Below, in pieces: positions 28,624 through 37,310 of a DNA stretch of 64,000 nucleotides (position 1 is its first letter; each line of letters starts with the position of its first letter). Made by a program: the position numbers and the translations under genes. The stretch comes from an uncultured Bacilli bacterium (GTDB taxonomy: Bacteria; Bacillota_I; Bacilli_A; RF39; UBA660), in assembly GCA_947629395.1 (NCBI GenBank), contig CANRDQ010000001.1:1-64000 (forward strand). The letters run 5' to 3'. The notes under the pieces were generated by a model. The model made no database searches, had not been told where the DNA came from, and saw only the letters and a program-made list of their open reading frames with translations.

Positions 28624-29262
28624 GTGCAAGATATACTAGAATATGAAAGGCTAGTTTATGATATTATAAAAAGATATAGTAATTATTATGATAAAGATGA
28701 TCTCTATCAAGCAGGAATGTTAGGTCTAGCTAAAGCCTATAAAAAGTTTGATGAAAGATATGATACAAAATTTTCCACCTTTGCTTATTTTTATATAAAA
28801 GGGGAAGTCTGTAGTTATATTAGAGATAATAATGGTGTAAAAGTTAATAAAGATTTACTAAAATTAAATAAATCTTTAGAAAAAGCTAGAGAAGTATTAA
28901 GTCAAAAATTACAGAGAATGCCTACTGATCAAGAACTTTCGTTATTTTTGGAAGTTGATGAAGATTTAATTTCACAAGCAAATGCAATTTCTTCTCCAGT
29001 TAAAAGTTTAGATGATGAAAATGAAACACAAGAAGTAAATTTATATAATTATATAAAAACAGAAGATAAAAACTTAGATAGTGATATAATTGATTTAAAA
29101 GTAGAACTTGAAAAGTTATCTGCTGAAGAAAAAAATATTATATATAATCGTTATTATAATGGTTTAACACAAAGTGAGATATCAAACAATTTAGGTATTA
29201 ATCAAGTTCAAGTTTCTAGAAAAGAAAAAAAGATTTTACAAAAATTAAAAACAAGATTATAA
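28624..29262 (+). CDS. sigF: Sporulation-type sigma factor (SigF/SigG-like)
   Basis: A 212-residue sigma-70 family factor. Region 2 is clear (YYDKDDLYQAGMLGLAKAYKKFD then KFSTFAYFYIKGEV), region 3 follows (MPTDQELSLFLEVDED) and region 4 ends it (LTQSEISNNLGINQVQVSRKEKKIL). It is slightly shorter than Bacillus SigF. Start is a GTG behind AAAGGATAAG. Order spoIIAA-sigF with spoVA genes downstream supports SigF over SigG. It has its own terminator, separating it from spoVAC. Confidence 0.82.
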   Translation: MQDILEYERLVYDIIKRYSNYYDKDDLYQAGMLGLAKAYKKFDERYDTKFSTFAYFYIKGEVCSYIRDNNGVKVNKDLLKLNKSLEKAREVLSQKLQRMPTDQELSLFLEVDEDLISQANAISSPVKSLDDENETQEVNLYNYIKTEDKNLDSDIIDLKVELEKLSAEEKNIIYNRYYNGLTQSEISNNLGINQVQVSRKEKKILQKLKTRL

Positions 29263-29292
29263 AAGTTGAAAATTATTTTCAACTTTTTTTGT
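29261..29292 (+). terminator. Terminator after sigma factor gene
   Basis: AAAGTTGAAAA pairs with TTTTCAACTTT, followed by T residues. Confidence 0.85.
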
Positions 29293-29333
29293 ATCAAATA
29301 AAAAATAAAATTCATACTAATAGTGGTGATAAT

Positions 29334-29771
29334 ATGAAAAATGAAAAATATGAAAAGATAGTAGGTAAATATAAAGCTAAAGAAAATAGAGTAAAAAATG
29401 CAGTAGTGGCATTTATTGTTGGAGGTTCTGTTGGAGTAATTGGTGAACTTTTAATAGAATTATTTTGTTATAAGTTTCATATTTCCAGAAGTGAAGCTTC
29501 AGCTTTTATGATTATAACTTTAATATTTATCGGTTCACTTGGTACCGCATTAGGATTCTTTGATAAATTAGTAGGATTTGCTAGATGTGGATTATTAATT
29601 CCAATAACAGGGTTTGCTCATTCTATGACAAGTGCTGCCTTGGATTATAGAAAAGAAGGATTCGTAACAGGAATAGGTGCTAATATGTTTAAACTAGCAG
29701 GGACGGTAATAATATATGGAGTTGTATCAGCTTGGTTTTTTGGAATTATCAGGCTGATAATAGGAGGTTAA
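29334..29771 (+). CDS. spoVAC: SpoVAC, spore DPA channel component
   Basis: A membrane protein of the SpoVA complex that moves dipicolinic acid into spores and out at germination. About four helices; the signature GFARCGLLIPITGFAHSMTSAALD is clear. 145 residues matches the family. The ATG is preceded by GTGGTGAT at the usual spacing; the longer frame from 29289 has no site. It heads spoVAC-AD-AE. Confidence 0.93.
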   Translation: MKNEKYEKIVGKYKAKENRVKNAVVAFIVGGSVGVIGELLIELFCYKFHISRSEASAFMIITLIFIGSLGTALGFFDKLVGFARCGLLIPITGFAHSMTSAALDYRKEGFVTGIGANMFKLAGTVIIYGVVSAWFFGIIRLIIGG

Positions 29772-29772
29772 G

Positions 29773-30768
29773 ATGACTTTTAAATTTAATAATGTTTTTG
29801 TAGATAATACAGCTACTGTGGCTAATATATATGAAACAAAAGGACCTTTAAATAAATATTTTGATAAAAAATATGATGATTTATATTGTGGAGAAAAAAC
29901 TACAGAAAAAGCTGAAGTTAGGATGTTAAAAGATAGTATTCAAATGCTTTTAAAGAAAACTGGTAAATCTAAAGATGACATTGATTTAGTTTTAGCAGGA
30001 GATTTAACTAATCAAATAACAGCTTCTAATTTTGCGACTAGTTGGATGAATGTTCCTTTTTTAGGATTATTTAATGCTTGTGCTACTAGTATGGAAGGAG
30101 TAATAATAGGAGCTAGTTTAATAGATGGTAAAAAGATAAAGAATTGTATTTGTTCTACTAGTTCTCATAACATGGTTAGTGAAAAACAATTTAGAAATCC
30201 AACTGAATATGGAGCACCGAGACCTAATACAGCGACTTTTACAGCTACAGGTGGAGCTTCTATTATGTTGTCAAACACTAAAAGTGATATTGCTGTGGAA
30301 AGTGCTACTATAGGAAAAATTGTGGATTTTGCTCAGAATGATCCTAATAATATGGGAGCAGTAATGGCACCAGCTGCAGCTGATACTTTGGTTACACACT
30401 TAAAAGATTTAAAACGAACTGTAAATGATTATGATTTAATTTTAACGGGGGATTTAGGATTTTATGGAAAACAAATACTTACAGATTATTTAAAAGAAGA
30501 ATATAATATAACTTTAACTAAAAAGAATTACAATGATTGTGGAGTTATGTTATATGATTTAAAAAAACAACCTGAAGTTATGGCAGGAGGTAGTGGACCT
30601 GTTTGTAGTGCTCTTGTTAATTATAGTTATATCTATAAGTTATTAAAAGAAAAGAAATTAAAAAGAGTATTATTAATTACAACAGGAGCTTTATTTTCAC
30701 CAACTTCTGTATTTCAAAAAGAAAATATTCTAAGTATTGCTCATGCAGTTAGTTTGGAGGTCAAATAA
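29773..30768 (+). CDS. spoVAD: SpoVAD
   Basis: Thiolase-fold peripheral subunit of the SpoVA channel, which binds dipicolinic acid. Family marks are LNKYFDKKYDDLYCG, GLFNACATSMEGVIIGA, the CSTSSHN segment and AGGSGPVCSALV. Length 331 residues is normal. It starts one base after the spoVAC stop, behind TAGGAGG, and shares a base with spoVAE. Confidence 0.94.
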   Translation: MTFKFNNVFVDNTATVANIYETKGPLNKYFDKKYDDLYCGEKTTEKAEVRMLKDSIQMLLKKTGKSKDDIDLVLAGDLTNQITASNFATSWMNVPFLGLFNACATSMEGVIIGASLIDGKKIKNCICSTSSHNMVSEKQFRNPTEYGAPRPNTATFTATGGASIMLSNTKSDIAVESATIGKIVDFAQNDPNNMGAVMAPAAADTLVTHLKDLKRTVNDYDLILTGDLGFYGKQILTDYLKEEYNITLTKKNYNDCGVMLYDLKKQPEVMAGGSGPVCSALVNYSYIYKLLKEKKLKRVLLITTGALFSPTSVFQKENILSIAHAVSLEVK

Positions 30769-31118
30769 TGATTTATATAAATTCGTTTTTATTTGCGGGA
30801 TTCATTTGTTGTATTTCTCAAATAGTATTAGATAATACAAAGCTTACTCCTGGTCATATAACTAGTTTTTTAGTTATAGTAGGTAGCGCTTTAGATACTT
30901 TTAATATTTATGATAAAATCGTAGAAGTAGTAGGTGGAGGTGCATTAGTACCAATTACGAGTTTTGGACATTTATTGATTCATGGTGCTTTAGCTAAAGC
31001 TTCATCTATGGGACCTCTTGGTATTGTAATGGGAATGTTTGATTTAACAGCTTCCGGTATTACAGCAGCTATTATATTTTCCTTTATATTTGCAGTTATA
31101 TTTAAACCAAAGAATTAA
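30768..31118 (+). CDS. spoVAE: SpoVAE (AEb type)
   Basis: A small membrane subunit of SpoVA, 116 residues with about four helices. The conserved GGGALVPITSFGHLLIHGALAKA resembles SpoVAC, and the ends fit SpoVAEb. It overlaps spoVAD by one base with GGAGG upstream. SpoVAA, AB and AF are not present here. Confidence 0.92.
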   Translation: MIYINSFLFAGFICCISQIVLDNTKLTPGHITSFLVIVGSALDTFNIYDKIVEVVGGGALVPITSFGHLLIHGALAKASSMGPLGIVMGMFDLTASGITAAIIFSFIFAVIFKPKN

Positions 31119-31157
31119 AAAAAGAAAATTTCTTAGTCGGAATTTTCTTTTTTTGTA
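31118..31157. terminator. Bidirectional terminator between spoVAE and M15 gene
   Basis: AAAGAAAATT pairs with AATTTTCTTT, with A and T runs on either side, so it can serve both convergent genes. Confidence 0.8.
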
Positions 31158-32197
31158 AATAATATAATACTACTTCCACCAATTAATAATAGTATTCCTA
31201 GTATAGTAGTAGAAGAGTGTGCTATAGTATCAGGAACTTCTACAGTTATACTTTGAATAGTCTCATTATTAGCATTCTTATATATTCTAGATTTTGCTTT
31301 AGTGTTATCTTCAATGGTGTTATTGCTTTCATTGTTAAATTTATCATTTGTGTTAGTGTTATCTTCAATGGTGTTATTGTTTTTATTGTTAGATTTATCA
31401 TTTGTGTTAGATTTATTTTCTGTTGATTCATCTTCCTCTTTTAGGTCAGGAATTACAGTTTCTTCAGAATTAGTATTATCCTCTGATGGTGTAGGTTCTA
31501 CACTTGGTTCGGGAGTAGGAGTAACCTCAGGAGCAGGGGTTGGATTATCTCTAGTGGCGAACAAGGCTTGAGCTTCTGGAGTATTTACAAATTGGTCATA
31601 TGTAATTGAGTATTTAGGACGTCCAGAAGTTGTAGTTTTATATTTTGCATAAGCTTGTGCTAATTGAGTTCCTACGAATCTAAAATGATGTTTTTCATTA
31701 GACATATTCCAGAATCTATTAATAAAACCAAATTGTTCACTATGCGCATATAGCCATTCATTAACTTGTGCAATATTGATTCTACCTCTATCGTGATTAG
31801 CAATATCAATAGTAGAACCTAATTGATGTTCAGAATAACCTGCTTGTGCAGGGCTATTTCCTGTAACAGATTTTTGTTGTTCAAAACTACGATAACAAGA
31901 ATTTATACCAATAGAGATTCCTTCTGCGGCGGCAGCAGCCTCCATAGCTTGATAAGCATCCCAAGTTTCAGTAGTTAAATAACATTCACCATCTAAACTA
32001 ACTCTGCCTGTATCAACTAATGGTGGAACATATTCACTACCAAGTCCACCAGGAAAGTTTTTAATAGCAATATGAGCATCACTTGCATAATCACGGCTAC
32101 CATTGTATTCAGCACTAGCCGTAGTACCTGTAAACATAATAGTTATTACTAAAAATAATACAACTAATTTTTCAAAAGTTTTTCTTAATTTATTCAT
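31133..32197 (-). CDS. Wall-anchored M15 D,D-carboxypeptidase with VPDT signal
   Basis: A secreted zinc peptidase of 354 residues. Signal peptide to about TASAEYN, then the M15 catalytic domain (NSCYRSFEQQ, SEHQLGSTIDI, KHHFRFVG), a Pro/Thr-rich stretch (PTPAPEVTPTPEPSVEPTP), a repeated Asn-rich spacer, and EVPDTIAHSS followed by a hydrophobic helix and KKENSD: a sorting signal of VPDT form. The start ATG follows GGGTGAG; a GTG five codons earlier is the only alternative. Unlike the other M15 protein here it should be fixed to the cell wall. Confidence 0.87.
   Translation of the reverse strand: MNKLRKTFEKLVVLFLVITIMFTGTTASAEYNGSRDYASDAHIAIKNFPGGLGSEYVPPLVDTGRVSLDGECYLTTETWDAYQAMEAAAAAEGISIGINSCYRSFEQQKSVTGNSPAQAGYSEHQLGSTIDIANHDRGRINIAQVNEWLYAHSEQFGFINRFWNMSNEKHHFRFVGTQLAQAYAKYKTTTSGRPKYSITYDQFVNTPEAQALFATRDNPTPAPEVTPTPEPSVEPTPSEDNTNSEETVIPDLKEEDESTENKSNTNDKSNNKNNNTIEDNTNTNDKFNNESNNTIEDNTKAKSRIYKNANNETIQSITVEVPDTIAHSSTTILGILLLIGGSSIILFTKKENSD
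31302..31414. repeat. 54-bp tandem repeat in M15 peptidase spacer
   Basis: About two copies of a 54-base unit, for instance GTGTTATCTTCAATGGTG at 31302 and again at 31356, encode an 18-residue Asn-rich repeat containing NNTIEDNT. The unit keeps the reading frame and probably lengthens the wall-spanning stalk. Copy number is likely to vary between strains. Confidence 0.85.
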
Positions 32198-32271
32198 ATC
32201 AATCTCACCCACGAAAAGTTATTATAACATTTTTTTAATTTTTAGCAAAAAAAATAACTATTAATTTTTTA

Positions 32272-32580
32272 TTAACAGTTACCTTTAGTCGATATTTCTA
32301 TTATTTTATCCATATCATCATCTTTAGCAATAATATTTTTATGTGTTTCGCCACACTTTTCACATTTATAAATAATTTTAAAAGTATCTTTATATTTTTC
32401 TATACCAATTGGTTTTAAAAGTCCTTTACAGTTATTCGCTCTATCTCCAGGATTTATATCGACATGTTTAGAATATAAACAAAAAGGGCAATGATCTCTT
32501 GTAGTATAATTTAAAGGTTCTACTTCTTTATTACAGTTTTCGCAAATAAATTGTTCATCTCTTTTTACAAATTGTTTCAT
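32272..32580 (-). CDS. RNHCP domain zinc-ribbon protein
   Basis: A 102-residue protein with two pairs of Cys (CENCNK, then HCPFCL) and another pair near the end (CEKCGE). The motif TRDHCPFCLYSKHVDINPGDR is the hallmark of the RNHCP family, of unknown function and probably nucleic-acid binding. The start ATG lies behind GGTGAT. It is divergent from scpA. Confidence 0.85.
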   Translation of the reverse strand: MKQFVKRDEQFICENCNKEVEPLNYTTRDHCPFCLYSKHVDINPGDRANNCKGLLKPIGIEKYKDTFKIIYKCEKCGETHKNIIAKDDDMDKIIEISTKGNC

Positions 32581-32599
32581 CAAAATCACCTATAAATTC

Positions 32600-32608
32600 A
32601 TTATACCA
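32600..32608 (-). promoter_or_regulatory. Extended -10 of RNHCP gene
   Basis: Read on the minus strand it is TGGTATAAT, with a leader of about 13 nt. Confidence 0.65.
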
Positions 32609-32624
32609 CATCTATATAGTTTTA

Positions 32625-32633
32625 TGTTATAAT
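32625..32633 (+). promoter_or_regulatory. Extended -10 of scpAB
   Basis: TGTTATAAT, with a leader of about 14 nt to the scpA ATG. It is back to back with the RNHCP promoter. Confidence 0.65.
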
Positions 32634-32653
32634 GATTATAGTTGGTGATGTAT

Positions 32654-33379
32654 ATGAACATAGAGTTTAAGATAGATGAGTTTGAAGGTCCATTAGATTT
32701 ATTATTACATTTAATAAAAGAAAGTAAAATGGATATTTTTGATATAGAAATAGAAAAGATAACTAAACAATATTTAGATTATATTGAAAGCCAAGAAAAA
32801 ATGAATTTAGAAGTAGCTAGTGAGTATTTAGTAATGGCTAGTGAATTATTAGAGATAAAATCTAAAATGTTATTACCAAATCCTAAAGCCGAAGATGAGG
32901 AGGAAGAGGTAGAAGATCCTAGAGAACAACTTGTTAGTCGTTTGTTAGAATATGAAGCTTATAAAGAGATTACCAAAACTTTAAAAGAAAAAGAAAGTAT
33001 AAGACGTGATATATATACTAAACTTCCCGAAAATATTAATGATTATGTAGAGGATACTCAATACATGGAAGGTAGTGGAAATATAGATGATTTAACTAAT
33101 GCCTTTATTAAGTTTTTACAAAGGAAAGAAGCTTCTAAACCTTTAAAGACTAAAGTAACGGTTAAAGAGATTTCAGTATCATCTAGAAGACATGATATAA
33201 AAAGGTTACTAGCTAATAAAAAAAGAGTCTCATTCTTTGAACTTTTTCCAATAGTAACTAAAGAATATATTGTCGCTACTTTTTTAGCTATTTTAGAGAT
33301 GGCTAAAAATGAAGAATTACTTATCAAACAGAATGACACATTTGAAGAGATAATTTGTGAGGTGCCAAATGGAAAATAA
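32654..33379 (+). CDS. scpA: ScpA, condensin kleisin
   Basis: Kleisin that bridges SMC heads in chromosome segregation. The N-terminal signature FEGPLDLLLHLIKESKMDIFDI is unmistakable, and the C-terminal winged helix (VSFFELFPIVTKEYIVATFLAILEMAK) is present. 241 residues is normal. The ATG follows GGTGATG. It overlaps scpB by 11 bases. Confidence 0.96.
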   Translation: MNIEFKIDEFEGPLDLLLHLIKESKMDIFDIEIEKITKQYLDYIESQEKMNLEVASEYLVMASELLEIKSKMLLPNPKAEDEEEEVEDPREQLVSRLLEYEAYKEITKTLKEKESIRRDIYTKLPENINDYVEDTQYMEGSGNIDDLTNAFIKFLQRKEASKPLKTKVTVKEISVSSRRHDIKRLLANKKRVSFFELFPIVTKEYIVATFLAILEMAKNEELLIKQNDTFEEIICEVPNGK

Positions 33380-33950
33380 AATAGCAGTATTAGAAGGTCT
33401 TTTATTTGTTGTTGGAGAAGATGGTCTAGATTTAACACAAATAACAGAGATATTAGAAATAACAGAAGAAGAAGCTAAAGACCTAGTAATGGCTTTGAAA
33501 AAAACATATGAACAAGATAATAGAGGTATTAGAATAGATTTCTTAGGTAATAGATTTAAAATGACTACTAAGTTTGAACATAGAGAATACTATCAAAAAT
33601 TATTAGAAAGAAGTGATAGTAATGTTTTAAGTCAACCTGCTTTAGAAACTTTGGCTATTATTGCTTATAATGAACCAATTACCAGATTACAAGTAGATAC
33701 ACTTCGTGGAGTGGCTAGTGCACAAATGATGAGAAAATTAGTAGCGAAAGGTTTTATTAAAGAAGTGGGAAGAAGTGATATGCCAGGACGTCCAATACTT
33801 TATGAGACTACTAATGAATTTTTAGATTATTTTGGATTATCTACTATAGAAGATCTTCCTGATATGACTAAATTTTTAGAACAAAAAGAAGAAAGTGAAG
33901 AAGGGGAAGATTTATATACATCTAAATATACTGAAGAAGAAGTAGAGTAA
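33369..33950 (+). CDS. scpB: ScpB, condensin subunit
   Basis: Partner of ScpA, with two winged-helix domains: LEGLLFVVGEDGLDLTQI and ALETLAIIAYNEPITRLQVD, then GRSDMPGRPILYETT. The length of 193 residues and acidic C-terminus are typical. GAGGTG in the end of scpA is its ribosome binding site. Confidence 0.96.
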   Translation: MENKIAVLEGLLFVVGEDGLDLTQITEILEITEEEAKDLVMALKKTYEQDNRGIRIDFLGNRFKMTTKFEHREYYQKLLERSDSNVLSQPALETLAIIAYNEPITRLQVDTLRGVASAQMMRKLVAKGFIKEVGRSDMPGRPILYETTNEFLDYFGLSTIEDLPDMTKFLEQKEESEEGEDLYTSKYTEEEVE

Positions 33951-33978
33951 AACAAATGTAGAGATATGTTTGTTTTTT
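33948..33978 (+). terminator. Terminator after scpAB
   Basis: AAACAAA pairs imperfectly with TTTGTTT around a loop of about 13 bases, followed by T residues. Confidence 0.6.
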
Positions 33979-34081
33979 TATGAAAAGTGTTTTTTAAAAT
34001 ATTCAATATATTTTTCTTTTATACTCTTTTATTTTAAGATTTTAGTGTTTAAAGAAAGTAACTTTGATTTAAAACATATTA

Positions 34082-34108
34082 AAACTCGAACTATGAAAGT
34101 TCGAGTTG
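34082..34108 (-). terminator. Terminator of tRNA-Leu
   Basis: AACTCGAACT pairs perfectly with AGTTCGAGTT. On the minus strand a TTTT run follows, so it ends the tRNA transcript. It could also stop transcription from the left. Confidence 0.8.
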
Positions 34109-34118
34109 TTTATCTAAT

Positions 34119-34206
34119 TGGTGCTCGTAATCGGACTTGAACCGATACTTTCGTAAGAAAAATAGATTTTGAGTCTATCGTGTCTACCAATTCCACCATA
34201 CGAGCA
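34119..34206 (-). tRNA. tRNA-Leu(CAA)
   Basis: An 88-base class II tRNA on the minus strand. The acceptor stem begins TGCTCGTA and closes with TACGAGCA plus an encoded CCA. The D arm contains GGTAGACACG. The anticodon stem ATAGA/TCTAT holds the loop CTCAAAA, giving anticodon CAA, which reads UUG leucine. A long variable arm with a TTACGAAAGTA hairpin and the T loop GGTTCAAGTCC complete the fold. Confidence 0.95.
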
Positions 34207-34306
34207 GGTACTAATCCATTATATCATATAAATTTTATTTTGGCACTAATAATAAAGTAAAATAACTGTTTTTCTGCTCCTTTTCAATGACGAAATATAT
34301 ATTATA

Positions 34307-34315
34307 TGTTATAAT
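34307..34315 (+). promoter_or_regulatory. Extended -10 of mgtC-like gene
   Basis: TGTTATAAT, followed by GGAGGAAA and the ATG. Together with the tRNA and its terminators this accounts for the 400-base gap after scpB; I see nothing else there. Confidence 0.6.
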
Positions 34316-34353
34316 TAATTAGTAGATTGGATATAAAAACGGAGGAAAATATT

Positions 34354-35103
34354 ATGGATACTATAGAATTTGTTATACGTATAACTTTTTGTTTTATACT
34401 TTGTACAGCAGTAGGTATAGAAAGACAATATCATCATGGAATGATTGGATTAAGAACTAACGTATTAGTTGGAGTTGGATCATTTTTATTTGTTTATATG
34501 TCATTTGGAAATTATATTAATACACCTGATGTAACAAGAATAGCGGCTCAAGTTGTATGTGGGATAGGTTTTTTAGGTGCTGGAGTTATAATTAGAGAAG
34601 GTAGTAGAATTAAAGGATTAAATACAGCGGCGACTATTTGGTGTGTTGCGGCAGTTGGTGTTTTAACAGCGGCAGGTCTCCTTGTAGAAGCAACAATAGG
34701 AACAGTTTTTGTATTGCTTTCTAATATTATTTTAAGACACTTATCACTATTTATGATGGAGAAAATAAAAAGTAATAATAGACAAAAATGTACTATTAGA
34801 ATTAGCTGTAAGAAGGATATTGAAATTGTTGTAAGAACTACTTTAGCTGAAGCTATTGAAAAACATAATTTATCATTAAGAAGTTTAGAAAAAGAGGAAA
34901 TTACTAAAACTTCAGTTAAATTAAAAGCAATTATTGTTACCATGAACAAAGAAACTGTTGAAGATATCGTTAAAAATATAAGTGCAGAACCTGGTGTTTT
35001 GTCAATATCTTGGGAACATAGAAAATATTTTATTCCAGATAATATTGATTCTTCAACTTATTCTGATGATGATGACGAAGATGATGATGATGATGAAAAT
35101 TAA
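34354..35103 (+). CDS. MgtC/SapB family membrane protein
   Basis: About four N-terminal helices carry the family motif: GIERQYHHGMIGLRTNVLVG, AAQVVCGIGFLGAGVII and KGLNTAATIWCVAAVGVL. A soluble ACT-like C-terminal domain (residues about 150-230) ends in an unusual run of Asp and Glu (SDDDDEDDDDDEN). 249 residues. Family members affect Mg2+ homeostasis and ATP synthase in intracellular pathogens; the role here is unknown. GGAGGAAA precedes the ATG. Confidence 0.9.
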   Translation: MDTIEFVIRITFCFILCTAVGIERQYHHGMIGLRTNVLVGVGSFLFVYMSFGNYINTPDVTRIAAQVVCGIGFLGAGVIIREGSRIKGLNTAATIWCVAAVGVLTAAGLLVEATIGTVFVLLSNIILRHLSLFMMEKIKSNNRQKCTIRISCKKDIEIVVRTTLAEAIEKHNLSLRSLEKEEITKTSVKLKAIIVTMNKETVEDIVKNISAEPGVLSISWEHRKYFIPDNIDSSTYSDDDDEDDDDDEN

Positions 35104-35118
35104 TAACTAGGAGGCTTT

Positions 35119-35685
35119 ATGGTTGATACAGAATTAGAAGACAGAATTTATCAAAAGTTAAAAAAATATTTAATAAAAGAATTAATCCAACCTAAGAAAG
35201 TATATATTGAAAAGTGTAGAGAAGATATAGAAATACCATGTTATGCTCATATTGGGGATGCCGGAATGGATGTTAGAGCAGCAGTTGATGTAGAATTAAA
35301 ACCTGGAGAAACAAAAGTAATCCCTACAGGTTTGAAAGTAATTATTCCTGATGGTTATGAAATTCAAATAAGACCAAGAAGTGGTTTATCTTTAAAAACA
35401 CCAATTAGAATTACTAATACTCCTGGCACTATAGATAGTGGTTATAGAGATGAGATTGGTATTATTGTAACTAATTCTTCAGTAGTTAATGATAAAGATT
35501 TAAAAACTTATAATATAGAAGAAAAAGAAAATAGACCGGGTATTTATGAAATAAAAAAAGGCGATAGAATTGCACAAATGGTTTTATGTAAATATGAGAC
35601 TATAGAGTTTGTGGAAGATTTAGATAAAGTGCAAACAAAAACAGAAAATCGTCAAGGTGGATTTGGACATTCAGGAATAAAGTAA
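35119..35685 (+). CDS. dut: dUTP diphosphatase
   Basis: Hydrolyses dUTP to dUMP, keeping uracil out of DNA. All five trimeric dUTPase motifs are visible: GDAGMDVRAA, RPRSGLS, GTIDSGYRDEIG, KKGDRIAQMVL and RQGGFGHSG. The protein has 188 residues, about 35 more than usual, because of a charged helical N-terminus and a spacer between motifs III and IV. AGGAGG precedes the ATG. Confidence 0.95.
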   Translation: MVDTELEDRIYQKLKKYLIKELIQPKKVYIEKCREDIEIPCYAHIGDAGMDVRAAVDVELKPGETKVIPTGLKVIIPDGYEIQIRPRSGLSLKTPIRITNTPGTIDSGYRDEIGIIVTNSSVVNDKDLKTYNIEEKENRPGIYEIKKGDRIAQMVLCKYETIEFVEDLDKVQTKTENRQGGFGHSGIK

Positions 35686-35698
35686 GAAGGAGTAAATA

Positions 35699-36571
35699 AT
35701 GAAAACAGTAAAAGATTTTTATGATTATGAAATTATAGATGCATCATGTGGACAAAAACTAGAAAGATGGAATAATATTTATTTACTAAGACCAGATCCA
35801 CAGATTATATGGGATAATGGACCACTTGATAAAAAATATCAAGGGCTTTTAAATGCCGTTTATCACCGTAGTAATAAAGGTGGCGGTAGTTGGGAGAATT
35901 TGAAAAAGACTCCTCAAACTTGGCAAGTAAAATATCGTGATTTAATATTTAATATTAAACAAATGGGATTTAAACATACAGGACTTTTTCCAGAACAAGC
36001 CGTTAACTGGGATTTTATGATGGAAAAAATAAAGAAAAGTAATAGAAAAATTAAAGTGTTAAACCTATTTGCATACACAGGAGGAGCAACAGTAGCTTGT
36101 CTTAAGGCAGGAGCTAGTGTTACTCATGTTGATTCTTCACGTGGAATGGTTGATTGGTGTAAAGAAAATGTTAGAGCTAATCATCTTGAAGGTGAAAATA
36201 TACGTTATTTAGTAGATGATGTAGTTAAATTTGTTAAAAGGGAAATTAGACGTGGTAATAAATATGACGCTATTATTATGGATCCTCCTAGTTATGGAAG
36301 AGGGGCTAATAAAGAAGTATGGAACATTGAAAAAGATTTATTTCCATTAGTTGAATTGTGTTGTGAAATATTATCTGATAATCCATTATTCTTTTTAATT
36401 AACTCTTATACAACTGGACTTTCATGTAATGTTTTAAAAAATATATTAACAATAACTGTTAATAAAAAACATAAAGGCTTAATTAGTTGTGGAGAAGTTG
36501 GTCTTGATATAAAAGATAGTGAATTAGTTCTTCCATGTGGAATTTATGGGAGATGGGAAAGTAATGAATAA
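35699..36571 (+). CDS. Class I SAM-dependent methyltransferase, RlmI-like
   Basis: A 290-residue methyltransferase. The SAM site reads VLNLFAYTGGATVACLKAGA followed by VTHVDSSRGMVDW, and the catalytic-pocket motif is IIMDPPSYGRG, as in the RlmI/RlmK group that methylates 23S rRNA. The PUA domain of full-length RlmI is lacking. The stop overlaps the next gene, a pseudouridine synthase, which supports an rRNA-modification role; the exact target is unknown. Confidence 0.88.
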   Translation: MKTVKDFYDYEIIDASCGQKLERWNNIYLLRPDPQIIWDNGPLDKKYQGLLNAVYHRSNKGGGSWENLKKTPQTWQVKYRDLIFNIKQMGFKHTGLFPEQAVNWDFMMEKIKKSNRKIKVLNLFAYTGGATVACLKAGASVTHVDSSRGMVDWCKENVRANHLEGENIRYLVDDVVKFVKREIRRGNKYDAIIMDPPSYGRGANKEVWNIEKDLFPLVELCCEILSDNPLFFLINSYTTGLSCNVLKNILTITVNKKHKGLISCGEVGLDIKDSELVLPCGIYGRWESNE

Positions 36572-37244
36572 ATTAGATGTATTATATGAAGATAACCATG
36601 TAATTGTAGTTAAAAAGCCTGTTAATGTTTTAAGTCAAAGTGATAAGACTGAAGATATTGATATGTTATCAATGGTTAAACAATATGTTAAAGAAAAATA
36701 CAATAAACCTGGTAATGTTTATATTGGACTTGTTCATAGATTAGATAGACCTGTTGGTGGTATTATGGTTTTTGCGAGAACTAGTAAAGCTGCTTCTCGA
36801 CTTTCTAAACAAGTTGCCGATCATACATTAAGAAAGACTTATTTGGCAATTACTTCTAGTGTACTTCCTAAAAAAAGTGATGAATGGGTAGACTATATTG
36901 CGAAAAAGTCTAATGGTAATAGTTTTGTAACCGATAAAGAACATGGTAAGATAGCTAAACTTAGTTATGAAGTTATTACTAGTAATAATAAACATTCTTT
37001 AGTAAAAATAAATTTAGAGACGGGAAGACATCATCAAATTAGAGTTCAATTTTCTAGTCGTGGTTATGCTTTATGTGGAGACCAACGTTATGGTAAAGAA
37101 GATAGAATACAAATTGCTCTTTGGGCTTATAAGTTAAGCTTTATACATCCTACTACTAAAGAAGTTTTAGAATTTGAATGTTTACCACCTGAACAAGGAT
37201 GGTGGACAGAGTTTACGTTGTCAAAAATTGTCAACATTAATTAA
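36564..37244 (+). CDS. RluA-family pseudouridine synthase
   Basis: A single catalytic domain of 226 residues. The start LDVLYEDNHVIVVKKPVNVL, the catalytic aspartate in LVHRLDRPVGG, and LETGRHHQIRVQF are family signatures. No S4 domain is present, as in the shorter RluA-type enzymes. GGGAAAG precedes the ATG, which lies inside the end of the methyltransferase gene. The target RNA is not identifiable. Confidence 0.93.
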   Translation: MNKLDVLYEDNHVIVVKKPVNVLSQSDKTEDIDMLSMVKQYVKEKYNKPGNVYIGLVHRLDRPVGGIMVFARTSKAASRLSKQVADHTLRKTYLAITSSVLPKKSDEWVDYIAKKSNGNSFVTDKEHGKIAKLSYEVITSNNKHSLVKINLETGRHHQIRVQFSSRGYALCGDQRYGKEDRIQIALWAYKLSFIHPTTKEVLEFECLPPEQGWWTEFTLSKIVNIN

Positions 37245-37310
37245 TGTTTGCATTTACAGCATTTTTTTGTTATCATTATAGTATAAATAGAATAAAGGGA
37301 GAACGATATT

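Noticed and set aside
31217..31571. Plus-strand and alternative minus-strand frames across the Asn-rich repeat
   Set aside because: They arise from the 54-bp repeat and skewed codons of the M15 peptidase stalk.
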